Source: a virus
DNA: 64,000 nt
Reading direction: 5' to 3' (one strand)
IMG/VR virus record: IMGVR_UViG_3300037847_006528
Span: 16,871-80,870 of that record
The translations under genes were made by a program, and so were the position numbers. Positions 1 through 8,979 of this stretch are shown here, piece by piece; positions within the stretch are counted from its first letter, which is position 1, and each line of letters opens with the position of its first letter. The notes under the pieces are model-generated. The model did not search any database and was not told where the DNA came from. It saw nothing but the letters and a program-made list of their open reading frames with translations.

Positions 1-2298
1 TTTTACCTCTCCCGCAACTTGGAATTGTTCTCTTTCAGGTAATTCTGAAATAACCTTTAGGTCTTGAAGGTTGGGGTATCTTTCTTTGAAGCATTCTCTT
101 AAGTCATGAGAGTAACTATAACCAAGTAGTGAGCTTTCGTATCTCCACTTGGCAAACATCTCATGTTTTCTATTTTGAGAATATATTTTTTTATACTGAT
201 CGAACTTAGTTTTAAATGTTTTAAATCTCTTTTCAGACATGATAGGCTTGTTGTCATCTCCTAAGATTTCCTTGCCTATAACTTCTGATATTGCATCCAG
301 TATATCATATCCAAACCTCTCCCCTATCTTACAAAAGTTTCTTTTTTCTCTGTCTGTAAGAAGGTTGAATGCTTGTGCTTCTAGGACCATGCGGGTTCTA
401 TTGGTCCCCGCATGATCCATTGTTCCAGCTTGGATTAAAGCCGCAAGCACAGAGATGTTGATACCGCACTGTCTGGCAGCTAGAAATACCTCGTATTTGT
501 TTGAAAATTCTATCCCTCTGAACTCTACAAGGCTCTCCATTGCCTTGAGAGAGATCCCTTTGATACTATTTAATCCGTATCTAATATTTTCTCCCTCTAT
601 CTTGAAATCGAAATCTGATTTAAATAAGCAAGGAGGAAGCATCTTCATCCCGAAATCCTCTAACTCTTCATTAACGCCAGATATAGTAGTTAATGGTTCT
701 GGATCAAACTCAGCGCACTCAAGAACAGACAGAAAGAATTCTTTAGGATAATTATGTTTTAGGAAAACTGTTTTAGCGGCTAAATCTGCATAAGCAAAAC
801 TGTGAGATTTGTTAAAAGAATAGTGGGAGGCGGCTATCAATGAATTCCAATAAAAGTCAGCTATCTGATCAGTCAGGTCTCTAGAACGAGCGGCTTCATA
901 AATCCTATCTTTCCACTTGGGCATTTCATCAACTTTTTTCTTGCCAACAATTCTCCTTAACACCTCCGCTTCTTCAAGGGTGAGGCCGAAAACTTTGTGA
1001 GCTATCTGCATCAATTGCTCTTGATACAAGATAACATTTTTTGACCAAGAAAGTATCTTGTCTAACTCAGGATGTATTTCCTGCACTAATGAGTTGTTTT
1101 TATTATCTCTATATGTGTCAACAAACTCAAGTGCTGCTGGTCGAGCTAGGGCTACAACGTCAGAAAGTTCATTTAAGTCATCTGGCTTGATCTGCCTACA
1201 TACCTTAAAGTTTGTTTCAGCGGATATCTGAAAAAGACCTACAGGATGTCTAAAGTCCTGCAATATATCATAAATAATTTGAGAATTAGGATCTACATCT
1301 TCAATTTTTATACCAACTTTTTCGCAGGTTTTATGAGCAATCGTTAGTGTTCTTAAGCCAAGAATGTCAAACTTAACCATTAGGTCGGCAACATCTGACA
1401 TATCATAACCCGTCACTAAATCTCCGTCTTTAGTTTTTTGCAATGGGACTACGTTCTCTATTTTCTCAGAACAGATTGCTATGCCAGATGGGTGGACCCC
1501 AGTATTCTTTGGCAAGTTCTCTATTTTTAATGCATTTTTAAAAGTCCTTTTGTGCTCTCTTGCCCATCTTTTAAATTTACCACTTTCTTCTCTAGCTTGC
1601 TCTAAGGGAAACACATTACCGTGCAGTTTAGGTATCATGTCTGATACTTGATTAGCTTGATCTTCTTTTACTTCATCAAAGTATTTCGTAGCTTCTCTTA
1701 TACACAGTTTGGCGCTAAAGGTGTTAAAGGTTAGTATTTTAGCAGTCTTTCCTTCATGCTTGCGCTCAATATATTGAATGACTTTATACCTTTGCTCGTA
1801 AGAAATATCTGAATCTACATCAGGTAAAAGGCTTCCAACTAGAAACTCTTTACCTCTTTTATCAGTGACTTTCTTTGCTCTAGATTTAGACACGAATCTC
1901 TCAAAAAACAAATCGTGGGGGATTGGGTCAATGTTTGTTACTCCGAGCAGATATAGAACAAGAGAGCCAGCAGCAGAACCACGGCCAGCACCAGTTGGAA
2001 TATTATTGTCATGACAAAAATTTAAAACGTCCCAGTTAAGCAAGATATAATCTGTAAAACCAAGCTCTTCAAAAGTTTCTAACTCTTGCTTTGCTCTATC
2101 AAAATAAACTTTTTTATTTTCATATTTTGTGATACCTTTATCACGCAAACCTTTTCTGGCTAGCTCATATAGAATCTCTTTTGTAGAACTATCAGGGCCA
2201 AGCCCTATTTCTTCTAGCTTAGTAGGGTCAACGATTGTTTTGGGAAGCTCAACTCCCGCAGGTTCGCAATCATCATATGGTGTAAAGTCTTCAAACAT
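1..2298 (-). CDS. dnaE: DNA polymerase III alpha subunit, polymerase core without PHP domain (3' end beyond window)
   Basis: Replicative C-family polymerase core. Translating the minus strand from the ATG at 2298 gives 766 codons open to the window edge. Family motifs are clear: GRGSAAGSLVLYLLG ahead of the palm, the catalytic PDVDSD at residues 159-164 (D162 and D164 match the DxD aspartates of bacterial DnaE), the third acidic site in VKFDILGL (D311), and later YQEQLMQIA, LRRIVGKKKVDEM and the FNKSHSFAYA block. In bacterial DnaE about 270 residues of PHP domain precede this region. Here the protein starts just after the PHP boundary, and the missing part is encoded two genes upstream (2899-3597). 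The ATG overlaps the stop of the exonuclease gene by one base (TAATG), which suggests coupled translation. The C-terminal tau-binding and OB regions lie beyond the window. Identification as a PolIII core is very secure. Confidence 0.95.
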   Translation of the reverse strand, partial: MFEDFTPYDDCEPAGVELPKTIVDPTKLEEIGLGPDSSTKEILYELARKGLRDKGITKYENKKVYFDRAKQELETFEELGFTDYILLNWDVLNFCHDNNIPTGAGRGSAAGSLVLYLLGVTNIDPIPHDLFFERFVSKSRAKKVTDKRGKEFLVGSLLPDVDSDISYEQRYKVIQYIERKHEGKTAKILTFNTFSAKLCIREATKYFDEVKEDQANQVSDMIPKLHGNVFPLEQAREESGKFKRWAREHKRTFKNALKIENLPKNTGVHPSGIAICSEKIENVVPLQKTKDGDLVTGYDMSDVADLMVKFDILGLRTLTIAHKTCEKVGIKIEDVDPNSQIIYDILQDFRHPVGLFQISAETNFKVCRQIKPDDLNELSDVVALARPAALEFVDTYRDNKNNSLVQEIHPELDKILSWSKNVILYQEQLMQIAHKVFGLTLEEAEVLRRIVGKKKVDEMPKWKDRIYEAARSRDLTDQIADFYWNSLIAASHYSFNKSHSFAYADLAAKTVFLKHNYPKEFFLSVLECAEFDPEPLTTISGVNEELEDFGMKMLPPCLFKSDFDFKIEGENIRYGLNSIKGISLKAMESLVEFRGIEFSNKYEVFLAARQCGINISVLAALIQAGTMDHAGTNRTRMVLEAQAFNLLTDREKRNFCKIGERFGYDILDAISEVIGKEILGDDNKPIMSEKRFKTFKTKFDQYKKIYSQNRKHEMFAKWRYESSLLGYSYSHDLRECFKERYPNLQDLKVISELPEREQFQVAGEVK

Positions 2299-2912
2299 TA
2301 TAAATCCATGTGTTTTTTAAGCTTAAGAAATACTTGGTAGCACATCTTAATATCGTAAAGAGCATTGTGTAGCTTGCTCTCATCAAATTCTATATCAAAA
2401 AACTTTAAAAGTTGGTTTTGAGAAACCTTCGCTTTGAGGGTTCTGTCGTTAATTATCTTATATTGCCAACTCAGCAGATTACCCTTGGGTCTTTCTAGCT
2501 CTTCTCTGTAAGCTTTACCCAAAGCTCTTGTGTCTAAAATACGAGGCAAGTAAGAATAATCTGGCTCTTGTCCCAACAACCTTTGCAACACAGCAAGCAT
2601 ATAAACATCGAATCCCAACAAGTTTTGCCCCACTACAATGTATTGAGGGTCGAATATATACTTTTCAAACTTGCTCCAAACTTCATCTAAAGGCTTGGCT
2701 TTTCTGTTATAAGTATCCCAATTAAACCCCGTGATCTTCTTGACCACTTCGGGGATATTTAATTCTTTGTGAATTATAAACTCGTCATGAGTTTCTAATG
2801 TTTTATTTCCCTGACAGACTATCCAAGATAGCTGCCATGTTTTAGAAGAGAATAAATTTAAACCTTCTGTTTCAGTATCGAATACTAGATATTTTTGATT
2901 ACTTGGCAACAT
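2298..2912 (-). CDS. DnaQ-like DEDDh 3'-5' exonuclease (probable proofreading subunit)
   Basis: Probable proofreading exonuclease for the phage PolIII. The 204-residue protein has the DEDDh motifs in order: FDTETEG near residues 11-17 (ExoI), a VGQNLLGFD segment (ExoII) and HNALYDIKM near the C-terminus (ExoIII, H-x4-D). This length is normal for an epsilon-type single-domain exonuclease. The gene lies between the PHP piece (14-bp overlap upstream) and the polymerase core (1-bp overlap downstream), so the three proteins should be made together. In Gram-positive PolC the exonuclease is inserted inside the polymerase chain next to the PHP domain; the gene order here resembles a broken-up version of that. 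Function as a proofreader is inferred from family and position. Confidence 0.9.
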   Translation of the reverse strand: MLPSNQKYLVFDTETEGLNLFSSKTWQLSWIVCQGNKTLETHDEFIIHKELNIPEVVKKITGFNWDTYNRKAKPLDEVWSKFEKYIFDPQYIVVGQNLLGFDVYMLAVLQRLLGQEPDYSYLPRILDTRALGKAYREELERPKGNLLSWQYKIINDRTLKAKVSQNQLLKFFDIEFDESKLHNALYDIKMCYQVFLKLKKHMDL

Positions 2913-3597
2913 TTTCTAAATATGATTCGTAGCAAAATTCGTTAGAGGAAAAATCATTAAGGCGAGGGTTGCTAAAGGTAGGCACTCTGCCCTGTTTTCT
3001 GTTGCAGACAGCTTTATACATTTGGAATGCTTCAAAGTCATCCTTATTTCTATAATATATGCTTTTGCACTTTTCTGTTTTGACTTTTAATTTCTTGAGT
3101 GCTGCGCTTATCTGAAAATCAAATGGGTGGTTATTAGATTCTTCTATGTAAAAGTGATCATACTTGTCTAAAAATAGATCGCACATTCCAAAATGAAAGA
3201 TGTTGTTGAATACATATGAATCGTAGAATGGAACCCCAATGCTTACATCATCAAGTTCTCCTTCTCCTAGATCTGATAAATTTAAGCACTCCCCTACACT
3301 GGTAAAACATTTGGTATAAAGTTTTCTAACAACATGCACTCCTTTGTTGTTTTTGGGGAAAAAAATTAATTTGCTTGTCTTTTCAGTAATACTTGACTGA
3401 ACAACGGGAACCTTTACTCCATAAACCATAGGGATTTCAGCGTGGAGGAACGCTTTATTAACAACCCTAAACCCGTAGAAGTTATCTTCTACTAATATCA
3501 TCTTCTTGACATCTCCGCTTTGAGCAATGTCAATAAGATCCTCTACTCTGAGTAAGGATCGACCTATGCTAAACGTGCTTTTAAATAAAGGAATCAC
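2899..3597 (-). CDS. Stand-alone PHP-domain piece of DNA polymerase III alpha
   Basis: The 232-residue protein aligns by eye with the N-terminal PHP domain of bacterial DnaE. Its opening (PLFKSTFSIGRSLLRVEDLI) matches the HLHxHSxxSLLDG-type start, VYGVKVPVV matches the IKPIxGxE strand, KLIFFPKNNKGVHVVRKL matches the LxLLAKNxxGYxNLxxL block, and AFQMYKAVCNRKQG followed by RLNDFSSNEFCYES matches the end of the domain (HxVLLxIQxG, RxxFxxxEFYxKS). The metal-binding histidines of active PHP domains are largely lost, so it is probably structural, scaffolding the polymerase and exonuclease as degenerate DnaE PHP domains do. Translation appears to start at GTG. The alternative, an unrelated hypothetical protein, is unlikely given collinearity with DnaE. 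This is sequence-pattern evidence, not a database search. Confidence 0.78.
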   Translation of the reverse strand: MIPLFKSTFSIGRSLLRVEDLIDIAQSGDVKKMILVEDNFYGFRVVNKAFLHAEIPMVYGVKVPVVQSSITEKTSKLIFFPKNNKGVHVVRKLYTKCFTSVGECLNLSDLGEGELDDVSIGVPFYDSYVFNNIFHFGMCDLFLDKYDHFYIEESNNHPFDFQISAALKKLKVKTEKCKSIYYRNKDDFEAFQMYKAVCNRKQGRVPTFSNPRLNDFSSNEFCYESYLENVAK

Positions 3598-3606
3598 TCC
3601 TGCACT

Positions 3607-4647
3607 TTACAGAAGCTCCATTGGCTTGTCAAATGAAAAAGCAGGGCATCCTTCATATTTGACTTTTTCTATTTTCAAATCCTTGCTTTGCTTATCTTTT
3701 AGGTCTTTTTTGAAATCGGCAGATGCGACTCTAGTGCCATCCTTGTCTACTAAAGCGTAGAACTCTCTAGGGAACTTGAAAGGGCAGTGCCACATTGGGG
3801 TCCCATCTTTTTTCAGTTGTCCTGCATATTCTGCTCTACCACAAACCACCCTACCAGCAAACCCATCATCTCTACCTAGATAACCTTTATCGTAAGCTAG
3901 ATTTTTAGATGCTGAAACTTCATTAAAATTATTAATAATTTGTTGCACTTCTGTTAAGAAGTATTCGAAGCCCTCTAACTCATCTTCATCTAAAGGCTCC
4001 ATTTCACAACATCCATCATTGTTGCAGTCGAACTTTACAAACAAGAACTCCATCTTTCTTCTTAGGAAGTCTGGGTATAAATGTTTTACCGCCAAACAAT
4101 ACATTAAATTCTGCATATTGTCGGTATACTCCTTACCAGAAAAGATTTGTTTTGATGTTTTAAAATCTCTAATAAGAGCAGTCTTTTTTCTCTTAAACAG
4201 AAAAAGCTTATCAATAAATCCTAATATGCGATAGTTTTTGCCTTGTTCATTTACAGAAATGTCAAAATCTTTCTCGCTTATAGACTTAGTTGGCTTCCCG
4301 TCTTTGTCTCCAAAAAAATCGTAATTAAGACCCTCTACCGTCATTTGGTTTATCAGGTCCATATTCTCAAAATCATCTATATTGTGCTTTTTAGCATATG
4401 CCTCTATCATCCTTTTGACTGGAGGTGAGGCAAAAGCGTTTTGAGTTTTAATTATACGGGTATAATGTTTTTTATGCTTAGGATTGCCCAAGTTTTCAAA
4501 AACAGCGTGACATATCGTTCCACGCAAACTTCCCTCGTTAGCTTTGTCTGGGAGCTTCAAGTGGTATTTGCACCAATACTGCCAAGAACACATTTGTAGC
4601 GTCTTTATGCGCGATGCAGAAAGAGGCTTGTTCTCAGAAGTCGTCAT
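3607..4647 (-). CDS. Cas4/RecB-like PD-(D/E)XK exonuclease
   Basis: The 346-residue protein carries the RecB/Cas4-type nuclease motifs: GTICHAVFE (H47), GFIDKLFLF (D146, K147), IRDFKTSK (D161-x-K163) and a helix with Q179 before YC184. Cysteines near both ends (C20 and C26 in MCSWQYWC, then VVCGRA, WHCPF and EGCPAF late in the protein) are placed like those that hold a 4Fe-4S cluster in Cas4/AddB-type nucleases; that is inference. It sits in the replication operon between primase and the PolIII pieces, as such nucleases do in many phages, where they process DNA ends for recombination or degrade host DNA. It overlaps the primase gene by 14 bp. Confidence 0.85.
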   Translation of the reverse strand: MTTSENKPLSASRIKTLQMCSWQYWCKYHLKLPDKANEGSLRGTICHAVFENLGNPKHKKHYTRIIKTQNAFASPPVKRMIEAYAKKHNIDDFENMDLINQMTVEGLNYDFFGDKDGKPTKSISEKDFDISVNEQGKNYRILGFIDKLFLFKRKKTALIRDFKTSKQIFSGKEYTDNMQNLMYCLAVKHLYPDFLRRKMEFLFVKFDCNNDGCCEMEPLDEDELEGFEYFLTEVQQIINNFNEVSASKNLAYDKGYLGRDDGFAGRVVCGRAEYAGQLKKDGTPMWHCPFKFPREFYALVDKDGTRVASADFKKDLKDKQSKDLKIEKVKYEGCPAFSFDKPMELL

Positions 4648-5680
4648 AATGAAATGAGTTTTTCTTTATAAGCTTCGAAAAAGAAGAAGAAAAACTTTTG
4701 TTTACACCTCGTTGATTCATATCTTTAGCAATCTTTATCACTTTAGACATGGATTCTTGATGTTGTATATTATAGCAATCTGAAGCGTATTTTTCTATTT
4801 GATCTTTAGACATTTCCCCGAAGTCATTCTCTTCGGGTGGAATAAAGTATATTTTGTCAAAATCAATCGACTCAACCAATTTAAAAATAGATTTAATTGC
4901 TCCTTCAAACCCTCTGTTCACAGAAGACGTATGATCATTATTGAATGACACAAAAACTTTTTTTATAGGTAATAAAGATAGCCTTGCTATAAATTTTGGA
5001 GAAATATTCAAACCAAAGGAAACAAGAACATTTTTTATGCCGTTGTTGTATAGAGAGAGACAGTCCCCTACGGACTCCACAATGTGAACCGCTTCCTTTT
5101 CTTCTATGGCTTTTCGCACCTTATCAATATTGTAATATGGGAAAAACCAACCTGATGATTTGCCCATGTGTAACCACTTTGGCCTGTCATCGCTAGTTAC
5201 CTTTCTGCCAGAAAACCCATGTATTCTACCATCTTTCCTGAAAATTGGGAATATCACCCTTTGATACATTTTTCCAGACATGGCCAAGCCGCACTTAAAG
5301 TCCTCAAGGGTTTCCTTGCTAATACCTTTCTCTAGGTAAAAATCGTGATGTGGTAAAAGCTTTGTTAGGACTTCAGGAGAATATGTCTTCTCTTCTTTCA
5401 ATAGGTGTTTTTGTTTTATTCTTACTCCTATATTTACACCGTTGTCCTTTAAATAATGCTTTACTGCATTGGGGTCTTTTGTGTTTAGGGTTTTTTGCAG
5501 GAGAGCTTCAAAGGGCATGAACTGAGAATCTTCTACATAGTCTTTCCAAACCCCAGTGTCCTTATAGATTTGAAGTGCTGTGGAATTGTCTCCAGCCCTA
5601 TATACTGCGTTAGTTCTCCAGTATGAGCCATGATCCTTGAGGCGATACCCAAGGTTTTCCAAGACCTCTTTGTAATCCAT
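4634..5680 (-). CDS. DnaG-like primase, Toprim domain, zinc cysteines absent
   Basis: Primase partner of the helicase encoded just upstream. The N-terminal 60 residues follow the layout of the DnaG CHC2 zinc-binding domain (GSYWRTNAVYRAGDNSTALQ, then GVWKDY), but the cysteine and histidine ligands are missing. A RepC-like middle region (YLEKGISKETLEDFKCGLA, RVIFPIFRKDGRIHGFSGR) leads to a Toprim core with VESVGDCLSLYNNG (E202, G205, D206). The second Toprim motif reads FNNDH (N247-x-D249) where DxD is usual, so one metal ligand is an asparagine. At 348 residues it is shorter than bacterial DnaG (about 580) and lacks the C-terminal helicase-binding domain. The start ATG overlaps the helicase stop by one base. 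Confidence 0.87.
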   Translation of the reverse strand: MDYKEVLENLGYRLKDHGSYWRTNAVYRAGDNSTALQIYKDTGVWKDYVEDSQFMPFEALLQKTLNTKDPNAVKHYLKDNGVNIGVRIKQKHLLKEEKTYSPEVLTKLLPHHDFYLEKGISKETLEDFKCGLAMSGKMYQRVIFPIFRKDGRIHGFSGRKVTSDDRPKWLHMGKSSGWFFPYYNIDKVRKAIEEKEAVHIVESVGDCLSLYNNGIKNVLVSFGLNISPKFIARLSLLPIKKVFVSFNNDHTSSVNRGFEGAIKSIFKLVESIDFDKIYFIPPEENDFGEMSKDQIEKYASDCYNIQHQESMSKVIKIAKDMNQRGVNKSFSSSFSKLIKKNSFHYDDF

Positions 5681-7218
5681 TAATCTCTAAGGTTGATCGG
5701 TATTTCTTCTACCTCGTTTGTTCTAACTTCTATACCCTCTCCATTGAATGCATCCACCACATCTTGCAAGTCTCCACACTCAGTGATTCTAAAATTTTCG
5801 ATATTTAAATTAATAAAATTTTGCTTCTTTGTTCCGTCTGGCATTTCTACTGGGTGTATCGCCCTTAATGCGCTCTTGCCTAAGTGCCTAGACTTGAGGT
5901 TTATTAGCTTATGAGTCCCGAAGTTAGAGCCTTCCTCATGGATTTCGTCTGCAACTTTTCTGCGAAGTAGAAACAAATGAGAGCAAAACTGAGTAATACC
6001 GTCAGACAAGGAAACCACGCTTTCGTCGTCTACAATTGAACCAGCATTCCTATTGTTGGTGATACCAAGCCTATTAGATTGCACAGAGGTGATCATTGAT
6101 ACGCAAGGCTTTCCGTCAAAAGCTAAATCGCGGTGGATTGTTTGTTTAAACTTGTGAACCATGTAGGAAACTTGTTGCCAACCGTCAACTTTTCCAATGC
6201 TGCCAAAATCACTTTTAATATAATCGAAGCTAAAAATTAGTGGGTTGCCTCTACCAATCTTTGAGAAGTAAAACCTCTTTAAGAGAGAACACATTTCATC
6301 AGGAGATAGGCCAGCCACATTCTCATAATAAAACTTCATATTTTTTATTTTTGACCAAGCAGATCTAACCTTTGCAACCACTTCGTCTACGGACCAGTCC
6401 TTGTATGCTGTTGTTCTCCACTTGCCTGTCTGCAAGAGCCAAACAGGTATGCCTGTCATAGCGGAACACTGCCTGAAAATAAGTTCTTCTTCGCTCATTT
6501 CACCGTTATCGAAGTGGAGCACAGGAACGTCATGCTCAGCAGATGCCTTTGTCGTGAAATCCATACAGAAGTTTGTTTTACCCACCCCTGAGCGAGCTAC
6601 AATCACTGATATATTGCCAGCGAGTAGCAATGACCCATACATTTCATTCATTCTAGGGTGAGGGCCAAGCATTCCGAAGTCCTCTACTGGATTATTCCCT
6701 CTTTCCTCCACAACCTCCTCCATCATTTCAAAGAGGTTGACAGGCCCAGCTTCTGTCATCTCAAAGTCTTTTATGTTTTTATTATAGAGTTGATCTGATT
6801 GCTCTATCAGTTCTCCATATTTTAAGTTGGGATCGGCACTTTTTACAAATGAGGCTACCTTCTTGCAGCTATTGTATATCTCTCTGCGAGCAGTGTATTT
6901 TTTGAGTTCTCTTACAGAGGAAATTAAAATCTTTTCTGTAATCTTATAGAAAGCTAGCGAGAAAATATATTCTCCTATGTCGATACTGTCAGGAAAGCTT
7001 GCCTTAAGCTGTTGGATTCTTTGGACTAAAATAGTTTCATCAATATCCTCTGCATTATTAAGAGCATTTTTTAGTAATTTAAATATTGATACATTTACTT
7101 TAGAGTCCTCTGAATAAAAATCACTTTCATTTAGAAAACTGGATACTTCTTCCCATTTGTGCTGATGTTGCAACAATCCGCTGAGAACTTTCTTTTCTAA
7201 ATCATAAGAAAATATCAT
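5680..7218 (-). CDS. DnaB-like replicative helicase
   Basis: Hexameric replication-fork helicase of the DnaB family. The 512-residue protein begins with a DnaB-type helical N-terminal domain (about 1-110), followed by a linker and a RecA-fold ATPase with Walker A ARSGVGKT (208-215). Later come the FSFDYIK segment (Walker B region), an SVQSNR sensor-type segment (about 375-380) and LRRKVADE. It lies between a small unknown gene (4-bp overlap) and the primase gene (1-bp overlap), as expected for a phage primosome. Family assignment is firm; direct pairing with the zinc-less primase is inferred from gene order. Confidence 0.92.
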   Translation of the reverse strand: MIFSYDLEKKVLSGLLQHQHKWEEVSSFLNESDFYSEDSKVNVSIFKLLKNALNNAEDIDETILVQRIQQLKASFPDSIDIGEYIFSLAFYKITEKILISSVRELKKYTARREIYNSCKKVASFVKSADPNLKYGELIEQSDQLYNKNIKDFEMTEAGPVNLFEMMEEVVEERGNNPVEDFGMLGPHPRMNEMYGSLLLAGNISVIVARSGVGKTNFCMDFTTKASAEHDVPVLHFDNGEMSEEELIFRQCSAMTGIPVWLLQTGKWRTTAYKDWSVDEVVAKVRSAWSKIKNMKFYYENVAGLSPDEMCSLLKRFYFSKIGRGNPLIFSFDYIKSDFGSIGKVDGWQQVSYMVHKFKQTIHRDLAFDGKPCVSMITSVQSNRLGITNNRNAGSIVDDESVVSLSDGITQFCSHLFLLRRKVADEIHEEGSNFGTHKLINLKSRHLGKSALRAIHPVEMPDGTKKQNFINLNIENFRITECGDLQDVVDAFNGEGIEVRTNEVEEIPINLRD

Positions 7219-7445
7219 AAACCTATTTCACCTTCTTTTTTCGCCATAGCTAACTCTATTAATTTACTAAGAGCCATCTCTACGCAAGGGTTTTCTGTTT
7301 TGGTAGTCATACTAGGACAACCATTTTTGTCAACATAAAGAAGTAAAAACCCTCTATTACCACCGTTTGCAGAGCCAGTGGAGTCATAAATTTTATCAAG
7401 AAGAGATTGAGGTAATCCTTGTTGTTCATCGTCTTGTAACTTCAT
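7215..7445 (-). CDS. Small hypothetical protein in replication operon
   Basis: A 76-residue protein of no recognised family, with a glycine/asparagine-rich middle (STGSANGGNRG) and two isolated cysteines. It overlaps its neighbours by 4 bp on both sides, which supports it being a real gene in the operon. Its position directly before the helicase is where some phages keep a helicase loader or regulator, but nothing in the sequence shows that. Confidence 0.6.
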   Translation of the reverse strand: MKLQDDEQQGLPQSLLDKIYDSTGSANGGNRGFLLLYVDKNGCPSMTTKTENPCVEMALSKLIELAMAKKEGEIGL

Positions 7446-7858
7446 TTCAATAGCTTAATCAAACTTTTTGGGTATTTTTTTGAATCCAAGACATCAGACT
7501 CTAGGACTCTAATTAATTTAATTTTATTAATTTCGCAGAAATATTCTTTCTTCTCATCTCTATGGAGTTGATGAAGGAATTTTTGGCGAGAATTAGAATG
7601 AAAAAACTGATTATATCTGTAGTGCTGATTACCGTCCACTTCTACCGCTATTTTTTGTGTAGAGTTATAAAAATCTAAACTCATTCTAGTCCCCGCGACA
7701 GGAAACTCTTCAAAAACAACATCAGCAAACCAATAATCTTTTAAGTGATTTTTTACGTCTTTTTGTATACCGCTTTTGCAGTCAGATTCCCAATCAATAA
7801 GATATTTGCTGACGTTTTTTATCTTCCTCTCTCGACCATTAGAGCATAAAAATATCAT
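7442..7858 (-). CDS. Small endonuclease of the DUF559/Vsr-like PD-(D/E)XK type
   Basis: The 138-residue protein has the compact restriction-endonuclease-like core RMSLDFYN (D62), a strand with AVEVDGNQHY (E73-x-D75), and a helix with HRDEKKEYFCE before the strand IKLIRVLES. This is the order seen in DUF559 and Vsr-type nucleases. The usual (D/E)xK lysine is replaced by D75, as happens in the DUF559 EVDG motif. It overlaps the UvsX gene by 4 bp, so a role in recombination or repair is plausible but inferred. Confidence 0.7.
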   Translation of the reverse strand: MIFLCSNGRERKIKNVSKYLIDWESDCKSGIQKDVKNHLKDYWFADVVFEEFPVAGTRMSLDFYNSTQKIAVEVDGNQHYRYNQFFHSNSRQKFLHQLHRDEKKEYFCEINKIKLIRVLESDVLDSKKYPKSLIKLLK

Positions 7859-8979
7859 TGCTTAAGAATATTCTGTTTTACAAAGTCAACGAGAAGGGAA
7901 GTTATTTTTTCATCTGACTCTAGAAACTCATACACTGCTTTAATTCCTTGATACGAATCTTTTGTTTCGATTTTCTGTTCGTTTAAATAAGTTTTTACCT
8001 TTTCATCCAGTTTAATCCAAGCTCCAGATTTCTCTAGGTAGCCCCACATAAGTAGCATGTCAACAACTTCTCTCTCAAGCCAAATAGACCTGCCATTTTT
8101 CCTTCCGTGCTTTATTGGATAGGTTACAATTTGACCTGTAGCCTCATTCGTTGATTTCAAGATCAGAACCTTGGCGTTATGTCCATAAATCTTGTTATCT
8201 GGCGTAATTTGCTCTGTTGGCTTCTCTAAAATCTTGTCTCCTTTATTTTGTTTTTTAAATTGGAGAATCCAATCTGGGTAATGCAAAATTGCATTTCCAC
8301 CACTACTGTCTGTTTGATTGTTTGGGTCTTGCTTAGCATACATGCTGGTAGTAATGCTTGATCTAACTTGAGAAATCATAATGCACATGTGTCCAAACTT
8401 GCTCATGCCCAAACTCACCCTCTTCAAAAAATCAGAGGTCATTAAAGCTCCCCCTGCTACCTTTCTAGCATCAGAAGAACCTTTTTCTAAATCTTCTTTT
8501 GTAATCAAACCGTCCATGCTGTCGATTACAATGCAGAATTTCTCTTTGTCGGGGTTGTTCTTCAGTAGCCCTCTGAGGAAATCAATCATAGTATCCATGA
8601 TATGACACTCAAGAACTAGACATGTTCCCACATCCCAATCTTCCGCTGAATGGACAAACTTAATACCCGCTCTATCTTTAATCTCTTGGCTGAGTCTTCC
8701 TTCAGCCATTACAAAAAGCCCTTTAGAATTTTCTACGGTTTTAAGCATGTTGTGCATAACATGCAGAGCTTCATTTGTTTTACCCCCTTCGTTAGCTCCA
8801 ATAAACCTATGCAAGCCAGAACCAAAACCACCGCCCAAAACGTGATCAAGAATCATAGATCCACTCGACACTAGATATGGTTCTGCCCCCTCTTCTAAAT
8901 TGTAGTGGTATTCTTTGTTTGATTTGAGGAATGCCTCTGTATAGTCCTTTGATCCGCTTTTCTTCTTCATTTTAGTCAT
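7855..8979 (-). CDS. UvsX/RecA-like recombinase
   Basis: Strand-exchange ATPase. Walker A is GANEGGKT at residues 61-68, preceded by the RecA-family lead-in SSGSMILDHVLGGG. Walker B is FCIVIDSMDGL, and ISQVRSSITTSM followed by SSGGNAILHYPDWILQF corresponds to the L1/L2 DNA-binding region and the polymerisation core. At 374 residues the length suits phage UvsX or RecA without the long bacterial C-terminal tail. It shares the operon with helicase, primase and polymerase, which fits recombination-dependent replication. A second ATG three codons in (MTKMKKK) is an equally possible start. Confidence 0.93.
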   Translation of the reverse strand: MTKMKKKSGSKDYTEAFLKSNKEYHYNLEEGAEPYLVSSGSMILDHVLGGGFGSGLHRFIGANEGGKTNEALHVMHNMLKTVENSKGLFVMAEGRLSQEIKDRAGIKFVHSAEDWDVGTCLVLECHIMDTMIDFLRGLLKNNPDKEKFCIVIDSMDGLITKEDLEKGSSDARKVAGGALMTSDFLKRVSLGMSKFGHMCIMISQVRSSITTSMYAKQDPNNQTDSSGGNAILHYPDWILQFKKQNKGDKILEKPTEQITPDNKIYGHNAKVLILKSTNEATGQIVTYPIKHGRKNGRSIWLEREVVDMLLMWGYLEKSGAWIKLDEKVKTYLNEQKIETKDSYQGIKAVYEFLESDEKITSLLVDFVKQNILKQ

